Shown here: in pieces, positions 1-7,800 of the stretch
How positions within the stretch are numbered: position 1 is the stretch's first letter
Layout of the letters: each line of letters begins with the position of its first letter
Source: Levilactobacillus koreensis JCM 16448
GTDB lineage: Bacteria > Bacillota > Bacilli > Lactobacillales > Lactobacillaceae
Direction: 5' to 3'
DNA length: 64,000 nucleotides
Assembly (NCBI RefSeq): GCF_001435525.1
Contig: NZ_AZDP01000079.1
Location: 25,832-89,831 of the forward strand
The notes under the pieces: generated by a model
The model's database searches: none
Seen by the model: the letters and a program-made list of their open reading frames with translations, nothing else
Told to the model about the DNA's origin: nothing
Program-made: the position numbers and the translations under genes

Positions 1-876
1 GTCAAGGCCGTCCTTTATCTGGCGCCGTTACTGCTAATCACCCTGCTGTTCACCGTCTGGCCGTTAGTCAATGCCTTTCTGATGAGCAGCTATACCAAAT
101 ATAATTACTATACCAATCAGGTCCGCGCGTTGGGGTGGGCCAATTTTACCTACCTCTGGCACGACCCACTTTTTCATCTGGCCGTCCGCAATACCTTGGT
201 GCTGGTACTGCTGGTCATGCCGATCACGGTCGCTCTATCCCTGTTGATTGCGCTCGGCCTGAACCACAGTCACCGACTAGCTGGTCTGTTACGGACAATC
301 TACTTTCTCCCATTCGTCACATCGACCGTCGCCATTGGTCTGGTCTGGAACTGGATCTTTCGCCTCGATGGCGGCCTGTTAAATGCCGGCTTAGGTAAAT
401 TTGGTCTACACGCCGTCGATTGGCTCAACGATCCCCACTACGCGCTACTGGCGCTCAGCATCGTCTGCGTGTGGCAGGGACTAGGTGTCAATATCATTTT
501 ATTTTTAGCCGGACTCAACCACATCGACCAACGCTATGCGACCGTGGCCGAACTGGATGGCGCTAACGCTTGGCAACGCTTTACTCACGTGACGTGGCCC
601 TTGCTACTCCCAATGACCATCCTGATTGTGGTCAACACCAGTGTCACCAATTTTAAAGTGTTCGACCAGGTCTACGCGCTCTTTCACGGCTCGGCTGGCC
701 CCGGCAACGCCGATTTGACCATGATGTACTACCTCTACCAGAAGTTTTACGTTGAAAATCAGGTCACCATCGCTGCAGCCAGTGGAATCGTGCTGTTCGT
801 CTTCGTCGGTGGATTGACACTACTGACCTATACCATTTATCGGCACCGGCAACACCAGTTAGGCGGGTGGTCATAA
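1..876 (+). CDS. Carbohydrate ABC transporter permease, UgpA/MalF type (5' end outside window)
   Basis: The reading frame is open from base 1, so the true start lies outside the window. The protein is an inner-membrane permease of the binding-protein-dependent sugar importer superfamily. It has repeated hydrophobic segments and the cytoplasmic EAA-type coupling loop (ELDGANAWQRFTHVTWPLL, about residues 180-200 of the visible part), which docks on the ATPase. The stop codon overlaps the start of the next permease (TAATG), so the genes are translationally coupled. With the second permease and the lipoprotein it forms an importer most like the Ugp glycerol-3-phosphate/polyol systems. No ATPase gene is in view. 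Substrate assignment is an inference. Confidence 0.9.
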   Translation, partial: VKAVLYLAPLLLITLLFTVWPLVNAFLMSSYTKYNYYTNQVRALGWANFTYLWHDPLFHLAVRNTLVLVLLVMPITVALSLLIALGLNHSHRLAGLLRTIYFLPFVTSTVAIGLVWNWIFRLDGGLLNAGLGKFGLHAVDWLNDPHYALLALSIVCVWQGLGVNIILFLAGLNHIDQRYATVAELDGANAWQRFTHVTWPLLLPMTILIVVNTSVTNFKVFDQVYALFHGSAGPGNADLTMMYYLYQKFYVENQVTIAAASGIVLFVFVGGLTLLTYTIYRHRQHQLGGWS

Positions 877-1706
877 TGTCGAAACGCCTTCTAAATGGCA
901 TCCGTACGTTCTGCCTGTTACTGGGCGCGGGACTCATGCTCCTGCCCTTCATCTGGATGCTGCTGACCAGCCTCCAACCGGCCAGCACCACGCTCAGTGT
1001 GCCGACCAATTGGCTACCACAATCCCTGCAGTGGCACAACTACCTCAACGTTTGGCAAGCGGCTCCCTTTGCAAGCTACTGTCTAAATTCACTGCTAGTC
1101 ACCAGTGTTACGACGATCGGTCAACTGCTCACCAGCATTCTGGCGGCGTTTGCCTTTACCCATCTTCAATTCTACGGCCGCCGTATCCTCTTCGGCCTGC
1201 TGCTAGCCCTGATGTTGGTGCCGGGTGAGCTCCTGCTGATCCCAAATTTTGTTACGCTGGCCCACCTGCACTGGATCAACACCTACGCCGCCCTTATCAT
1301 TCCATGGCTGGCTAGCATCTTCATGTTCATCACGCTCCATCAAGCCTTCCGCGCTCAGCCTAAAACGCTGTATTACGCGGCGCACATCGACGGTGCCAGC
1401 GACTGGCAATACCTGTGGCACGTCCTGGTTCCCACCAATCGGCCCATCATTACGGCCGTGGCGTTGCTACAGGTCATCAGCTCATGGAACGCCTTCATGT
1501 GGCCTTTAATCGTCACCAACGACGACCGGCTACGCACGTTACCCGTGGGCCTCATGGTGTTCACCAGCGAACAGGGCACCAACTATCCGCTGTTAATGAC
1601 CGCGACCGTCTGCGTTATTTTACCCTTGATTCTGCTCTACTTTGGGCTTCAAAAATATCTGATTCTGGGAATCACCACGTCCCCATCGAAAGGCAAGTCA
1701 CTATGA
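876..1706 (+). CDS. Carbohydrate ABC transporter permease, UgpE/MalG type
   Basis: This is the second membrane subunit of the importer, about 276 residues, with an N-terminal membrane segment followed by a short periplasmic-type loop (SLQPASTTL) typical of MalG/UgpE. The coupling motif is HIDGASDWQYLWHVLVP, near residue 170. I chose ATG at 876 because it overlaps the upstream TAA and follows a GGCGGGTGG ribosome site; a GTG at 867 is an in-frame alternative. The final TGA overlaps the ATG of the binding-protein gene (ATGA at 1703), so all three genes are tightly coupled. Confidence 0.9.
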   Translation: MSKRLLNGIRTFCLLLGAGLMLLPFIWMLLTSLQPASTTLSVPTNWLPQSLQWHNYLNVWQAAPFASYCLNSLLVTSVTTIGQLLTSILAAFAFTHLQFYGRRILFGLLLALMLVPGELLLIPNFVTLAHLHWINTYAALIIPWLASIFMFITLHQAFRAQPKTLYYAAHIDGASDWQYLWHVLVPTNRPIITAVALLQVISSWNAFMWPLIVTNDDRLRTLPVGLMVFTSEQGTNYPLLMTATVCVILPLILLYFGLQKYLILGITTSPSKGKSL

Positions 1707-2944
1707 AATTATTCCGTTACTTTTTAACCAGCCTCAGCGCCGTCCTGTTGCTGGGAACATTAAGCGCCTGTTCCCAACCCCAAAAGGCCGCCAGTAACCG
1801 TGTCATCATCACGTTTTGGCACGGGATGACCGGTGACCACCAACAAGCACTTAACAAAATGATTCAGGACTTCAACCACTCTCAATCGACCTATCAGGTG
1901 GTCGGGAGCTCGCAGGGAAACTTTGGCAACGTCCAGCAAAAGATCACGGCGGCCGCAAAATCCCACACGCTACCCACGATGGCCCAGACGACCTACACCA
2001 ACGTCCCCGACTACGTTCACGGCAACTTCATCGTCCCGTTGAACGCCTACGTTGACTCGACCAAGCTCAACCAGGTGGTCCCGAGCCTGCGCCAATCCAG
2101 CCAGTATCAAGGGAAAACGTACGCCTGGCCATTTTCCAAGTCAGCCCGGATTCTCTTCTACAATCGTGACCTGCTCAAGAAGACCGGTCTGAGTGTCCCT
2201 CGAACCTGGGGCGACCTGCAACGCGAAAGTGTCCAGGCCAAGACTCAGGGACTGAACGGACTCGCCCTCGATCAGGGGTTCACGGCGGAGCTGAACAATT
2301 TAGCCACGCAAGCGGGCACACCGTTAATGACACCGCATCCCCAACTGACCAGTCCCAAAATGATTGCGGCCACCCATGTGATCACGGACATGCTCAAACA
2401 GAAAACGGCCACGACGGCGGGCACGGACGGCTTCGGCAACGTCAAATCTTTCAAGGGTAAGACCCTCTTCTATAGCGGCTCATCCGCGGCACTCGGCATC
2501 ATGACCGCCAGCACGCCCAAGGGCCTTCACTGGGAAACGGCTGTCCTGCCGAGCTATCACGGAAGGTCCGCGACTAGCATTTCCGGCAACGACCTCGTAC
2601 TCTTCAAGTCGGCGTCTAAAGCCCAACGCAAGGGCGCGGCGGCCTTCATGAAATTCCTGTTGACTGAGCGAGAAACCGTAAAGTGGGCCAAGGCCACGGG
2701 CTATTTGCCACTGACGAAGACGGCGTTGAAGAGCCAAGACTATCGCCAATATTTGGCCAAGAATCCAACGGCTAAAGCGGCGATCAAGTCCCTTCCCATC
2801 GGCTTTCAAGACAAAGCGTTCTATGGCTACAGCACGCAACTGAATGCGGTCAATCAGACTGTCAGCCAGCTGAGCACGCTGGAAGTCACACCGGAGAAGG
2901 GATTGGCCCAACTCAAAGCCCAATTAAATCGCGAACTGAAATAA
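1703..2944 (+). CDS. Extracellular solute-binding lipoprotein of the sugar ABC importer (UgpB-like)
   Basis: The protein has 413 residues. It begins with a lipoprotein signal (MKLFRYFLTSL then LGTLSAC lipobox, Cys about residue 23), so it should be lipid-anchored outside the membrane. The mature part opens with FWHGMTG, resembling UgpB-type cluster D binding proteins. It carries the usual ILFYNRDLLKKTGL and PRTWGDL segments of family 1 solute-binding proteins. The frame continues far upstream, but the ATG at 1703 with GAAAGGCAAG before it gives a perfect signal peptide, so the upstream part is only read-through of another frame. It is the last gene of the operon and is followed by an intrinsic terminator. 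The substrate is not proven; glycerol-3-phosphate diesters or an oligosaccharide are plausible. Confidence 0.88.
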   Translation: MKLFRYFLTSLSAVLLLGTLSACSQPQKAASNRVIITFWHGMTGDHQQALNKMIQDFNHSQSTYQVVGSSQGNFGNVQQKITAAAKSHTLPTMAQTTYTNVPDYVHGNFIVPLNAYVDSTKLNQVVPSLRQSSQYQGKTYAWPFSKSARILFYNRDLLKKTGLSVPRTWGDLQRESVQAKTQGLNGLALDQGFTAELNNLATQAGTPLMTPHPQLTSPKMIAATHVITDMLKQKTATTAGTDGFGNVKSFKGKTLFYSGSSAALGIMTASTPKGLHWETAVLPSYHGRSATSISGNDLVLFKSASKAQRKGAAAFMKFLLTERETVKWAKATGYLPLTKTALKSQDYRQYLAKNPTAKAAIKSLPIGFQDKAFYGYSTQLNAVNQTVSQLSTLEVTPEKGLAQLKAQLNRELK

Positions 2945-2946
2945 TA

Positions 2947-2993
2947 AAAAATCAGGACAAGCCTCCCGCATGAAGGTTTGTCCTGATTTTTTT
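2947..2993 (+). terminator. Intrinsic terminator of the sugar ABC operon
   Basis: The stem AATCAGGACAA...TTGTCCTGATT is followed by a T-run immediately after the binding-protein stop codon. It also has A-rich sequence on its left side and could work for the convergent gene at 3040. Confidence 0.85.
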
Positions 2994-3039
2994 AGGATCA
3001 CCGTGTAAGTCGATTGCTTAGAGCGACGTTATGGTGGTG

Positions 3040-3570
3040 TTATTTATCCGCCCACAATACAGTTCCCTTAGGATTAAAGTATTTGGCCATCTTCTTCGAG
3101 GAGTAAGAGTATCCCCAGCGTAATGGGGCTGAATTTGAGTAAATTTCTTTAAGTGCCTTAACTTTTCTACCTTTGTAGGTCTTCGTTACTAATTGCTGGC
3201 CTTTCATGCTGCCCATGTCATTGACACTTGTCCAGCCAGTCTCTAATCCCCACCAAGGGCCCGTGCCGATAACACCCTTGCTGGTCTTAAAAGCATAAAC
3301 CCAGTTTTGATTTTTCTTAGTCACCTTAGGCCACTTTTTGTTGGGGTTAAAGTAATGTAGCTTGTCGCCATCATTAGTCTTGGCCGTAATCTTTTCCTTG
3401 ATGTAATGGCCCTTCTCGTAACGATACCAGGTCCGCCGCATATTTTTAGGATACGATTTCAGCAGTGTCTGTTTTGACGCTTGGGCAGTGGTCGCAGGCG
3501 CCACGGCTACTAATGCTACACCAAAAGTGGTCGCCGCAAGTAAAATGCTGGCTGTTTTTAGTAGTTCCAT
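3040..3570 (-). CDS. Small secreted protein, RTWY/FNPxG family, copy 1
   Basis: The product is 176 residues with a clear signal peptide (residues 1 to about 31, cleavage near TTAQA-S). The mature protein is basic and rich in Lys/Tyr. It starts with SYPKNMRRTWYRYEKGHY and ends with KMAKYFNPKGTVLWADK. The same beginning and end recur in the gene at 4317-4865 (close paralogue) and, more distantly, at 35420-35983 and 36014-36580. It is the third gene of an operon with 4317-4865 and 3592-4299 (gaps of 17 and 21 nt). The ribosome site is AAGGAG, about 8 nt before ATG. The function is unknown. The N-terminal GxWY motif is reminiscent of lipocalin-like barrels, but that is only a suggestion. Confidence 0.8.
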   Translation of the reverse strand: MELLKTASILLAATTFGVALVAVAPATTAQASKQTLLKSYPKNMRRTWYRYEKGHYIKEKITAKTNDGDKLHYFNPNKKWPKVTKKNQNWVYAFKTSKGVIGTGPWWGLETGWTSVNDMGSMKGQQLVTKTYKGRKVKALKEIYSNSAPLRWGYSYSSKKMAKYFNPKGTVLWADK

Positions 3571-3591
3571 TGATTTTCTCCTTACTTCTGG

Positions 3592-4299
3592 CTAGGCTAG
3601 AGTCTGAATTAGACTTCCTAGAGTGGATCCAAATGTCTCCATTTTAGTCACTGACAGTTGCCAGTTATCCTCAGTAACTTGCCAATTTTCCAGTTGATTG
3701 GCCATTGCAGCCAAATCTGCATTCTGAGACTTGCTAAACCGGCCCTCAAAAAGATTGTAAACCTTTAGCAGTGCTGTTCTGTCCATCTTAATTTCATCTA
3801 CTTCATCGCCGTACTCAAATCCAGCCTGTAGTCGACCACCCATATCCTTGTAACCATCGTAGGGACCTACTGCTCCATCCTGCAGCTGCGTACTAGCTGA
3901 CATCATAGCCCGGTTAAACGAAACAGAATCATTGGCTAAAATCTTCGCCTTATTCACCGGTGCCTTACCCGCCGTCAGATACTTCTTGTAGATCCAACCA
4001 GACTTTTTGCCAGACTTGATATAGGCCAAGGTGCCCTTCTTGCCATTGTTCTTAATGACAGCTTGCTTCGTCACGTACCAGGTCGTGTACTTGTAATGCT
4101 TCATCACATAGTGGCGTTTGCTCAGCTTGGCACTCGTGTAGATGTTTCCCTTTTTCCCGTGATAGGCCTGCTTAGCCACACTAGTCGTTGAAATGACCTT
4201 CACCCGGCGCTTGGCACTAGCCGGTGTCGTTGCGGCTGGAATAACTAGGGATAAACTTAATGTAGCTAAGACGCTTGCTTTAATAAATTTTTTCATCAT
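3592..4299 (-). CDS. Secreted protein with an SH3/GW-like module
   Basis: The protein has 235 residues and starts MMKKFIKASVL with a signal peptide to about residue 29 (PASA-K). Residues about 35-115 form a basic module of the type seen in many lactobacillar exoproteins (GNIYTSAKLSKRHY, KYTTWYVTKQAVI, GWIYKKYLTAG). It looks like an SH3b/GW-type wall-binding domain. The C-terminal 110 residues are acidic and helical-looking, without a motif I recognise (FNRAMMSASTQLQ, YKDMGGRLQAGFEYGDEVDEI). It is the middle gene of the three-gene secreted-protein operon. A GGGAGAG ribosome site precedes ATG. Tethering to the wall by the basic module is an inference. Confidence 0.78.
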   Translation of the reverse strand: MMKKFIKASVLATLSLSLVIPAATTPASAKRRVKVISTTSVAKQAYHGKKGNIYTSAKLSKRHYVMKHYKYTTWYVTKQAVIKNNGKKGTLAYIKSGKKSGWIYKKYLTAGKAPVNKAKILANDSVSFNRAMMSASTQLQDGAVGPYDGYKDMGGRLQAGFEYGDEVDEIKMDRTALLKVYNLFEGRFSKSQNADLAAMANQLENWQVTEDNWQLSVTKMETFGSTLGSLIQTLA

Positions 4300-4316
4300 A
4301 TTTTCTCTCCCATATT

Positions 4317-4865
4317 TTAGTTATTTTCAGCCCACAGCACAGTCCCTTTAGGATTGAAGTGCTTGGCCATCTTCTTCGATGAATAAGAATATCTCCAGTT
4401 AACAGGTCTCGAGTTCGCGTTAAGCTCCTTAAGCACCTTAACCTTCTTGCCTTTATAGGTCTTGGTCGTCACCTTTTGATTGAGCACAGCACCCATATCA
4501 TTTACCGTCTTCCAGCTGTCTAACATCCACCAAGGACTAGAACCAACAACCCCATTACCCATCTTAAAGGCAAAGGCCCAATCTTGATTTGTCTTGGTAA
4601 TCGTAGGCCATTTTTTATTCGGGTTAAAGTAATGTAGGACGTCACCAGTGTTCTTCTTAGCGGTAATCTTCGTCCGCGCATAATGACCCTTTTCGTAGCG
4701 ATACCAAGTCCGCCGCATATTCTTGGGATATGACTTCAACAGCGTCTTCTTTGCCGATTGAACCTTGGTTGCTGCTTGGGCGCTAGTCGTTGGTGTCGTG
4801 ACGATTGCCACGGCCCCCATTGCTCCGGCCACTAACAGTGAGCCAATCAATTTTGACAATTTCAT
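4317..4865 (-). CDS. Small secreted protein, RTWY/FNPxG family, copy 2
   Basis: The product is 182 residues. The signal peptide starts MKLSKLIGSLLVAGAM and ends near TSAQA. I placed the start at 4865 because AGGAGG lies about 9 nt upstream and the signal peptide begins there; an in-frame upstream extension to 4943 would run through the promoter. The mature protein is a close paralogue of 3040-3570: SYPKNMRRTWYRYEKGHY, then FNPNKKWP, TKTYKGKKVK and a final FNPKGTVLWAENN. It is the first gene of the operon. Its promoter contains the palindrome that is also found before the related gene at 36014-36580. Function unknown. Confidence 0.8.
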   Translation of the reverse strand: MKLSKLIGSLLVAGAMGAVAIVTTPTTSAQAATKVQSAKKTLLKSYPKNMRRTWYRYEKGHYARTKITAKKNTGDVLHYFNPNKKWPTITKTNQDWAFAFKMGNGVVGSSPWWMLDSWKTVNDMGAVLNQKVTTKTYKGKKVKVLKELNANSRPVNWRYSYSSKKMAKHFNPKGTVLWAENN

Positions 4866-4920
4866 CCATAAATCTCCTCCTAATGCTTCTATTAATAATT
4901 GGTGCCAGCTCATAGACCTC

Positions 4921-4951
4921 ATTATACAAAACAGGGGCGACATAATATGTC
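4921..4951 (-). promoter_or_regulatory. Promoter with palindromic -35 region of the secreted-protein operon
   Basis: On the minus strand a -10 TATAAT (4921-4926) is preceded after 17 nt by CATATT, which is embedded in the palindrome GACATATTATGTC (4939-4951). The same arrangement occurs at 36664-36694 before a related gene. The poor -35 inside a palindrome suggests control by a DNA-binding regulator. Confidence 0.6.
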
Positions 4952-4970
4952 ATTTCAAGCGCCGCTACGA

Positions 4971-5007
4971 AAAAAAACGCCTAATAGTTTAATAACTACT
5001 AAGCGTT
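4971..5007 (-). terminator. Intrinsic terminator of the WYL regulator gene
   Basis: On the minus strand AAAACGC and GCGTTTTTTTT flank a second pair of arms (TTAGTAG/CTATTAG), ending in a T-run. Confidence 0.75.
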
Positions 5008-5012
5008 TTGTC

Positions 5013-5975
5013 CTATTCATATTGTTCTAAGGTGGCTTGCAGCATCGCCCGCATCCGGTCCACCAGTGAAACTGGCGACAAGACCCGCAGTCCGGCACCC
5101 TGACTGAGGAGCCACAGGACGGCCCCGTCAATTTTTACGTAAGCTTCAATGACGCAACTGCCGTCCGGATAGTCTCTAATCACGCGTGACCCCGGAAAAT
5201 GGTCGAGGGCCGTCTGGACGTAATTGTAATACCGAAACCGAATCCGCGTGAGCGACCCAGAGTCCAATAGGTACGCGTAATTGCGATGTTCCTGTAGGGA
5301 ATAGCGTTCGTCATAGTCGAGCTTTTCGCCTGGCAGTTTCTCCTGAATCGCCTGGATTCGGTCCAAGCGGTAAAGCCAATACCCGGCGTGTTCTTCGCTC
5401 AACATCGCCACGTAGAAGTAGTAGGTCTCGAAAAACAACGCCACTGGCTGGGCATGGTGTACCCGCGCATGCGTCTCGCCCGGTCGACTACTCCGGTAGG
5501 TGAACACCATCCGCTGATTCTGCGTGATACAGCTAGCCACCTCCCGCAACACGTGCAAGAGCGGTTTACTGCGGGATAGCGGAACGTAACTCCCCCGTGA
5601 AAGGGTCAACTGCTGGTGCATAGCGGTCTGCATGGCCGGCGACAGCCCGGAACTGAGGTAATCGAGGGTCCCCGACAGCTCCGTTTGCGTCAGCGCACGC
5701 GACCCTAACAGAATGTTACTCATCGCCAACACCATTCCGGCATCGGTCTCCTCACTCCGTCGTGACAAACGGTAAGTTCCGTGCTCTTCAATTAGGTCCC
5801 CGGCTGTGTATTCCGACAACGCGCGGCGAATGTAGGCAAAGTCCCGTTGGCTGGTCCGCGCGCTAACGGCGTATTTGGCGGCGATTTTCTCCGCTCGCAA
5901 CGTCTTTCCCGCCATCAACTGGACCATTAATTCCGCAATTCGCTGATTACTCTGCACGCTATTCACCCCGCTCAT
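5013..5975 (-). CDS. WYL-domain transcriptional regulator (HTH_11 + WYL)
   Basis: About 320 residues. The N-terminal winged helix-turn-helix reads QRIAELMVQLMAGKTLRAEK and then SARTSQRDFAYIRRAL, the DeoR/HTH_11 pattern. The middle carries the WYL-type beta-rich ligand-sensing domain (RMVFTYRSSRPGE, HHAQPVALFFETYYFYVAML, YRLDRIQAI). The C-terminal part is the WCX extension. WYL proteins sense ligands, in some cases nucleic acids, and regulate nearby genes or stress responses. The start is uncertain: ATG at 5975 lacks a good ribosome site, while GTG at 5957 is preceded by GCGGGG. The gene stands alone with its own terminator. The target is unknown. Confidence 0.85.
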   Translation of the reverse strand: MSGVNSVQSNQRIAELMVQLMAGKTLRAEKIAAKYAVSARTSQRDFAYIRRALSEYTAGDLIEEHGTYRLSRRSEETDAGMVLAMSNILLGSRALTQTELSGTLDYLSSGLSPAMQTAMHQQLTLSRGSYVPLSRSKPLLHVLREVASCITQNQRMVFTYRSSRPGETHARVHHAQPVALFFETYYFYVAMLSEEHAGYWLYRLDRIQAIQEKLPGEKLDYDERYSLQEHRNYAYLLDSGSLTRIRFRYYNYVQTALDHFPGSRVIRDYPDGSCVIEAYVKIDGAVLWLLSQGAGLRVLSPVSLVDRMRAMLQATLEQYE

Positions 5976-6029
5976 CAATTTACACAATATATCAGTAATT
6001 ATGGGGCGAAAACGGGTAAAAGTAAACCG

Positions 6030-7031
6030 CTAAAAGTGAATCAGGACTTTCCCCTTGGGGTGACCGGTGGCAACCAGCTTCAGTGCCTCATTGATGTCGG
6101 CTAATTTAAAGGGCGTCGGGTCGACTGCTGGCATGATCTGCGCCTCTTCTACCAATCGAGTGATGGTCCGTAACTGCTTGCCATCACTTCTGACAAAGAT
6201 AAACCGGTACTGGCCGCCAACCTGTCTGGCCTGCCGATCGAGTTTCAGGCCAGCGAGGGTAAAGAGCGTTGTCTTCCAGAACGATAAACGATGGTCCTTA
6301 GCGAATTGCCGGTTAGGTCCCATCCGCAGGGATAGTAGCCGGCCACCGCGCTTCAGTACTTGCAGTTCATGGGCGTATTCGCTAGGGCCAATGGTGTCGA
6401 TCACGTAATCCACGGGGGCAAGTTTTTCCCAGTAGTTTTCTTTGTGATAGTCAAAATAGGTCGTGACACCTTGCGCCAAAAGTTGTTCTTTGGCCCGGGC
6501 GTTGCCACTAACACTGACTTTCATGCCCATCGCCTTGGCCATTGGAATCGCCATTTGACCAAACGAGCCGGACCCACCGGGAATCATCACCGATTGACCG
6601 GGCCGGGCACCCAACTCCTCGTGCAAGCCCTGGTAAGCCGTCAAACCGGTTAAGGGAATTGCGGCACTGTGGTCGAAGTCCATTCCCGCTGGCATCGGCG
6701 CCAACGCCTGCTGGTCGACCGCCACGTATTCGGCAAAGGCGCCGATTTTACTGAGCGGCAAGCGCGCATAGACTTTGTCACCGACTTTAAAATCAGTCAC
6801 CTGTGATCCCACGGCCGCCACGACGCCGGACAGTTCGTTACCCATGGTGACTGGCCGGGCGTAATCTTGAATCAGCTTAACGCTACCAGTCCCAATCAAC
6901 ATCTCCAGGGGATTGACGGCAGCCGCTTTGACCTGGACGAGGACCTCGGAATCGGTAATCTCCGGCGTTGGCACTTCCCGGACGACGAGTTTGAAATCTT
7001 GTTGGTACCTGTCTAATTGCGCTGCTTGCAT
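6030..7031 (-). CDS. NAD(P)-dependent quinone-oxidoreductase-like dehydrogenase (MDR superfamily)
   Basis: The 333-residue protein has the medium-chain dehydrogenase/reductase layout: an N-terminal GroES-like domain (EVLVQVKAAAVNPLEMLIG, then GNELSGVVAAVGSQVTDFKVGDKVYARL) and a Rossmann domain with the nucleotide-binding segment PGGSGSFGQMAIPMAKAMG (about residues 150-168). The structural zinc cysteines of true alcohol dehydrogenases are absent, which fits the quinone oxidoreductase branch. It ends with HPKGKVLIHF, as this branch does. It is divergent from a TetR gene at 7190, with shared operator-like repeats between them, so TetR repression induced by an electrophile or quinone is likely. 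The ribosome site AAGGGGG lies 12 nt before ATG. Confidence 0.88.
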   Translation of the reverse strand: MQAAQLDRYQQDFKLVVREVPTPEITDSEVLVQVKAAAVNPLEMLIGTGSVKLIQDYARPVTMGNELSGVVAAVGSQVTDFKVGDKVYARLPLSKIGAFAEYVAVDQQALAPMPAGMDFDHSAAIPLTGLTAYQGLHEELGARPGQSVMIPGGSGSFGQMAIPMAKAMGMKVSVSGNARAKEQLLAQGVTTYFDYHKENYWEKLAPVDYVIDTIGPSEYAHELQVLKRGGRLLSLRMGPNRQFAKDHRLSFWKTTLFTLAGLKLDRQARQVGGQYRFIFVRSDGKQLRTITRLVEEAQIMPAVDPTPFKLADINEALKLVATGHPKGKVLIHF

Positions 7032-7078
7032 AGTTAAATGATCCCCCTTGGATGTGGTGGTAACTTATTTTAATTTTC

Positions 7079-7137
7079 GTAACTTTTGTCAAAGTGTAAT
7101 TCATTTAGTAACAAAAGTCAAATAAAGTTACTTTTGG
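7079..7137. promoter_or_regulatory. Operator-like repeats in the oxidoreductase/TetR divergent promoter
   Basis: Three copies of GTAAC/GTTAC followed or preceded by a T/A-run lie here: GTAACTTTTGTC (7079-7090), GTAACAAAAGTCA (7108-7120) and AGTTACTTTTGG (7126-7137). A TTGACA -35 for the minus-strand gene overlaps the first (about 7087-7092), and a -10 TACACT for the TetR gene lies at 7149-7154. This fits autorepression by the TetR protein. Confidence 0.55.
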
Positions 7138-7189
7138 CCATTTTGTGCTACACTAGATAGAGAGCTATTCAAGGAGGTTACCAACACCT

Positions 7190-7741
7190 ATGGCACAACT
7201 GACTCGCACTAAAATTATCGCCGTCGCTGAAGACCTCATCACGCAAACCGGCGACGCTGCCGTCACCTTAGACCAAATCGCGCAGGAATTGGGCATCACC
7301 CACGCCGCCCTCTACAAGCATTTTCAGAACAAACGGGATCTGTGGGAAGCCGTCTCCGCGACCTGGTTCCAACGGACCATCATCGCTGAGATCACTGTCG
7401 ATGCCATGCTACCGCCCGCGGAACAGTTACACGCGTGGCTCTGGGCCTTCGTGAACGCCAAGAAACGGGCGTATAACACGAATCCCCAGATGTTTACGCT
7501 CAATACCCGTTACATTGACAACAACCCCACCGCCCTCCGTACAGTGCTGACCAGCGCCTATCAGGTTATCAACGGTATCTTAGGCTACCACGATGCCAAC
7601 TTTGAACGCGCGGAAACGATTCTAGCCGCCTTCTCGACCTTCACCCTGCCAAATTTCAAGGAAAGCTGGAACGCGCCGGACTATGAACACCGCTTTGAGC
7701 TGGCTTGGAAGTTAATTGCACCGGGGTTGAAAACATTTTAA
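7190..7741 (+). CDS. TetR/AcrR family transcriptional regulator
   Basis: The 183-residue protein has an N-terminal TetR helix-turn-helix (residues about 8-50: AEDLITQTGDAAVTLDQIAQ, then ITHAALYKHFQNKRDLWEAV). An all-helical C-terminal ligand-binding domain follows (HAWLWAFVNAKKRAY, ILAAFSTFTLP). It is transcribed away from the oxidoreductase at 6030-7031, with repeat elements in the shared promoter region, so it most likely represses that gene and itself. AAGGAGG precedes ATG by 13 nt. A strong bidirectional terminator follows. Confidence 0.92.
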   Translation: MAQLTRTKIIAVAEDLITQTGDAAVTLDQIAQELGITHAALYKHFQNKRDLWEAVSATWFQRTIIAEITVDAMLPPAEQLHAWLWAFVNAKKRAYNTNPQMFTLNTRYIDNNPTALRTVLTSAYQVINGILGYHDANFERAETILAAFSTFTLPNFKESWNAPDYEHRFELAWKLIAPGLKTF

Positions 7742-7752
7742 TTGATCATCAT

Positions 7753-7791
7753 AAAAAGTGCGCTCGGAAGACTTCCGGACGCACTTTTTTT
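7753..7791. terminator. Bidirectional intrinsic terminator
   Basis: A long stem (AAAAAGTGCG with inner CGGAAG, matched by CTTCCGG and CGCACTTTTTT) lies between the convergent TetR and PBECR4-like genes and has A-run and T-run flanks on both sides. Confidence 0.9.
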
Positions 7792-7800
7792 GCTATCTAA

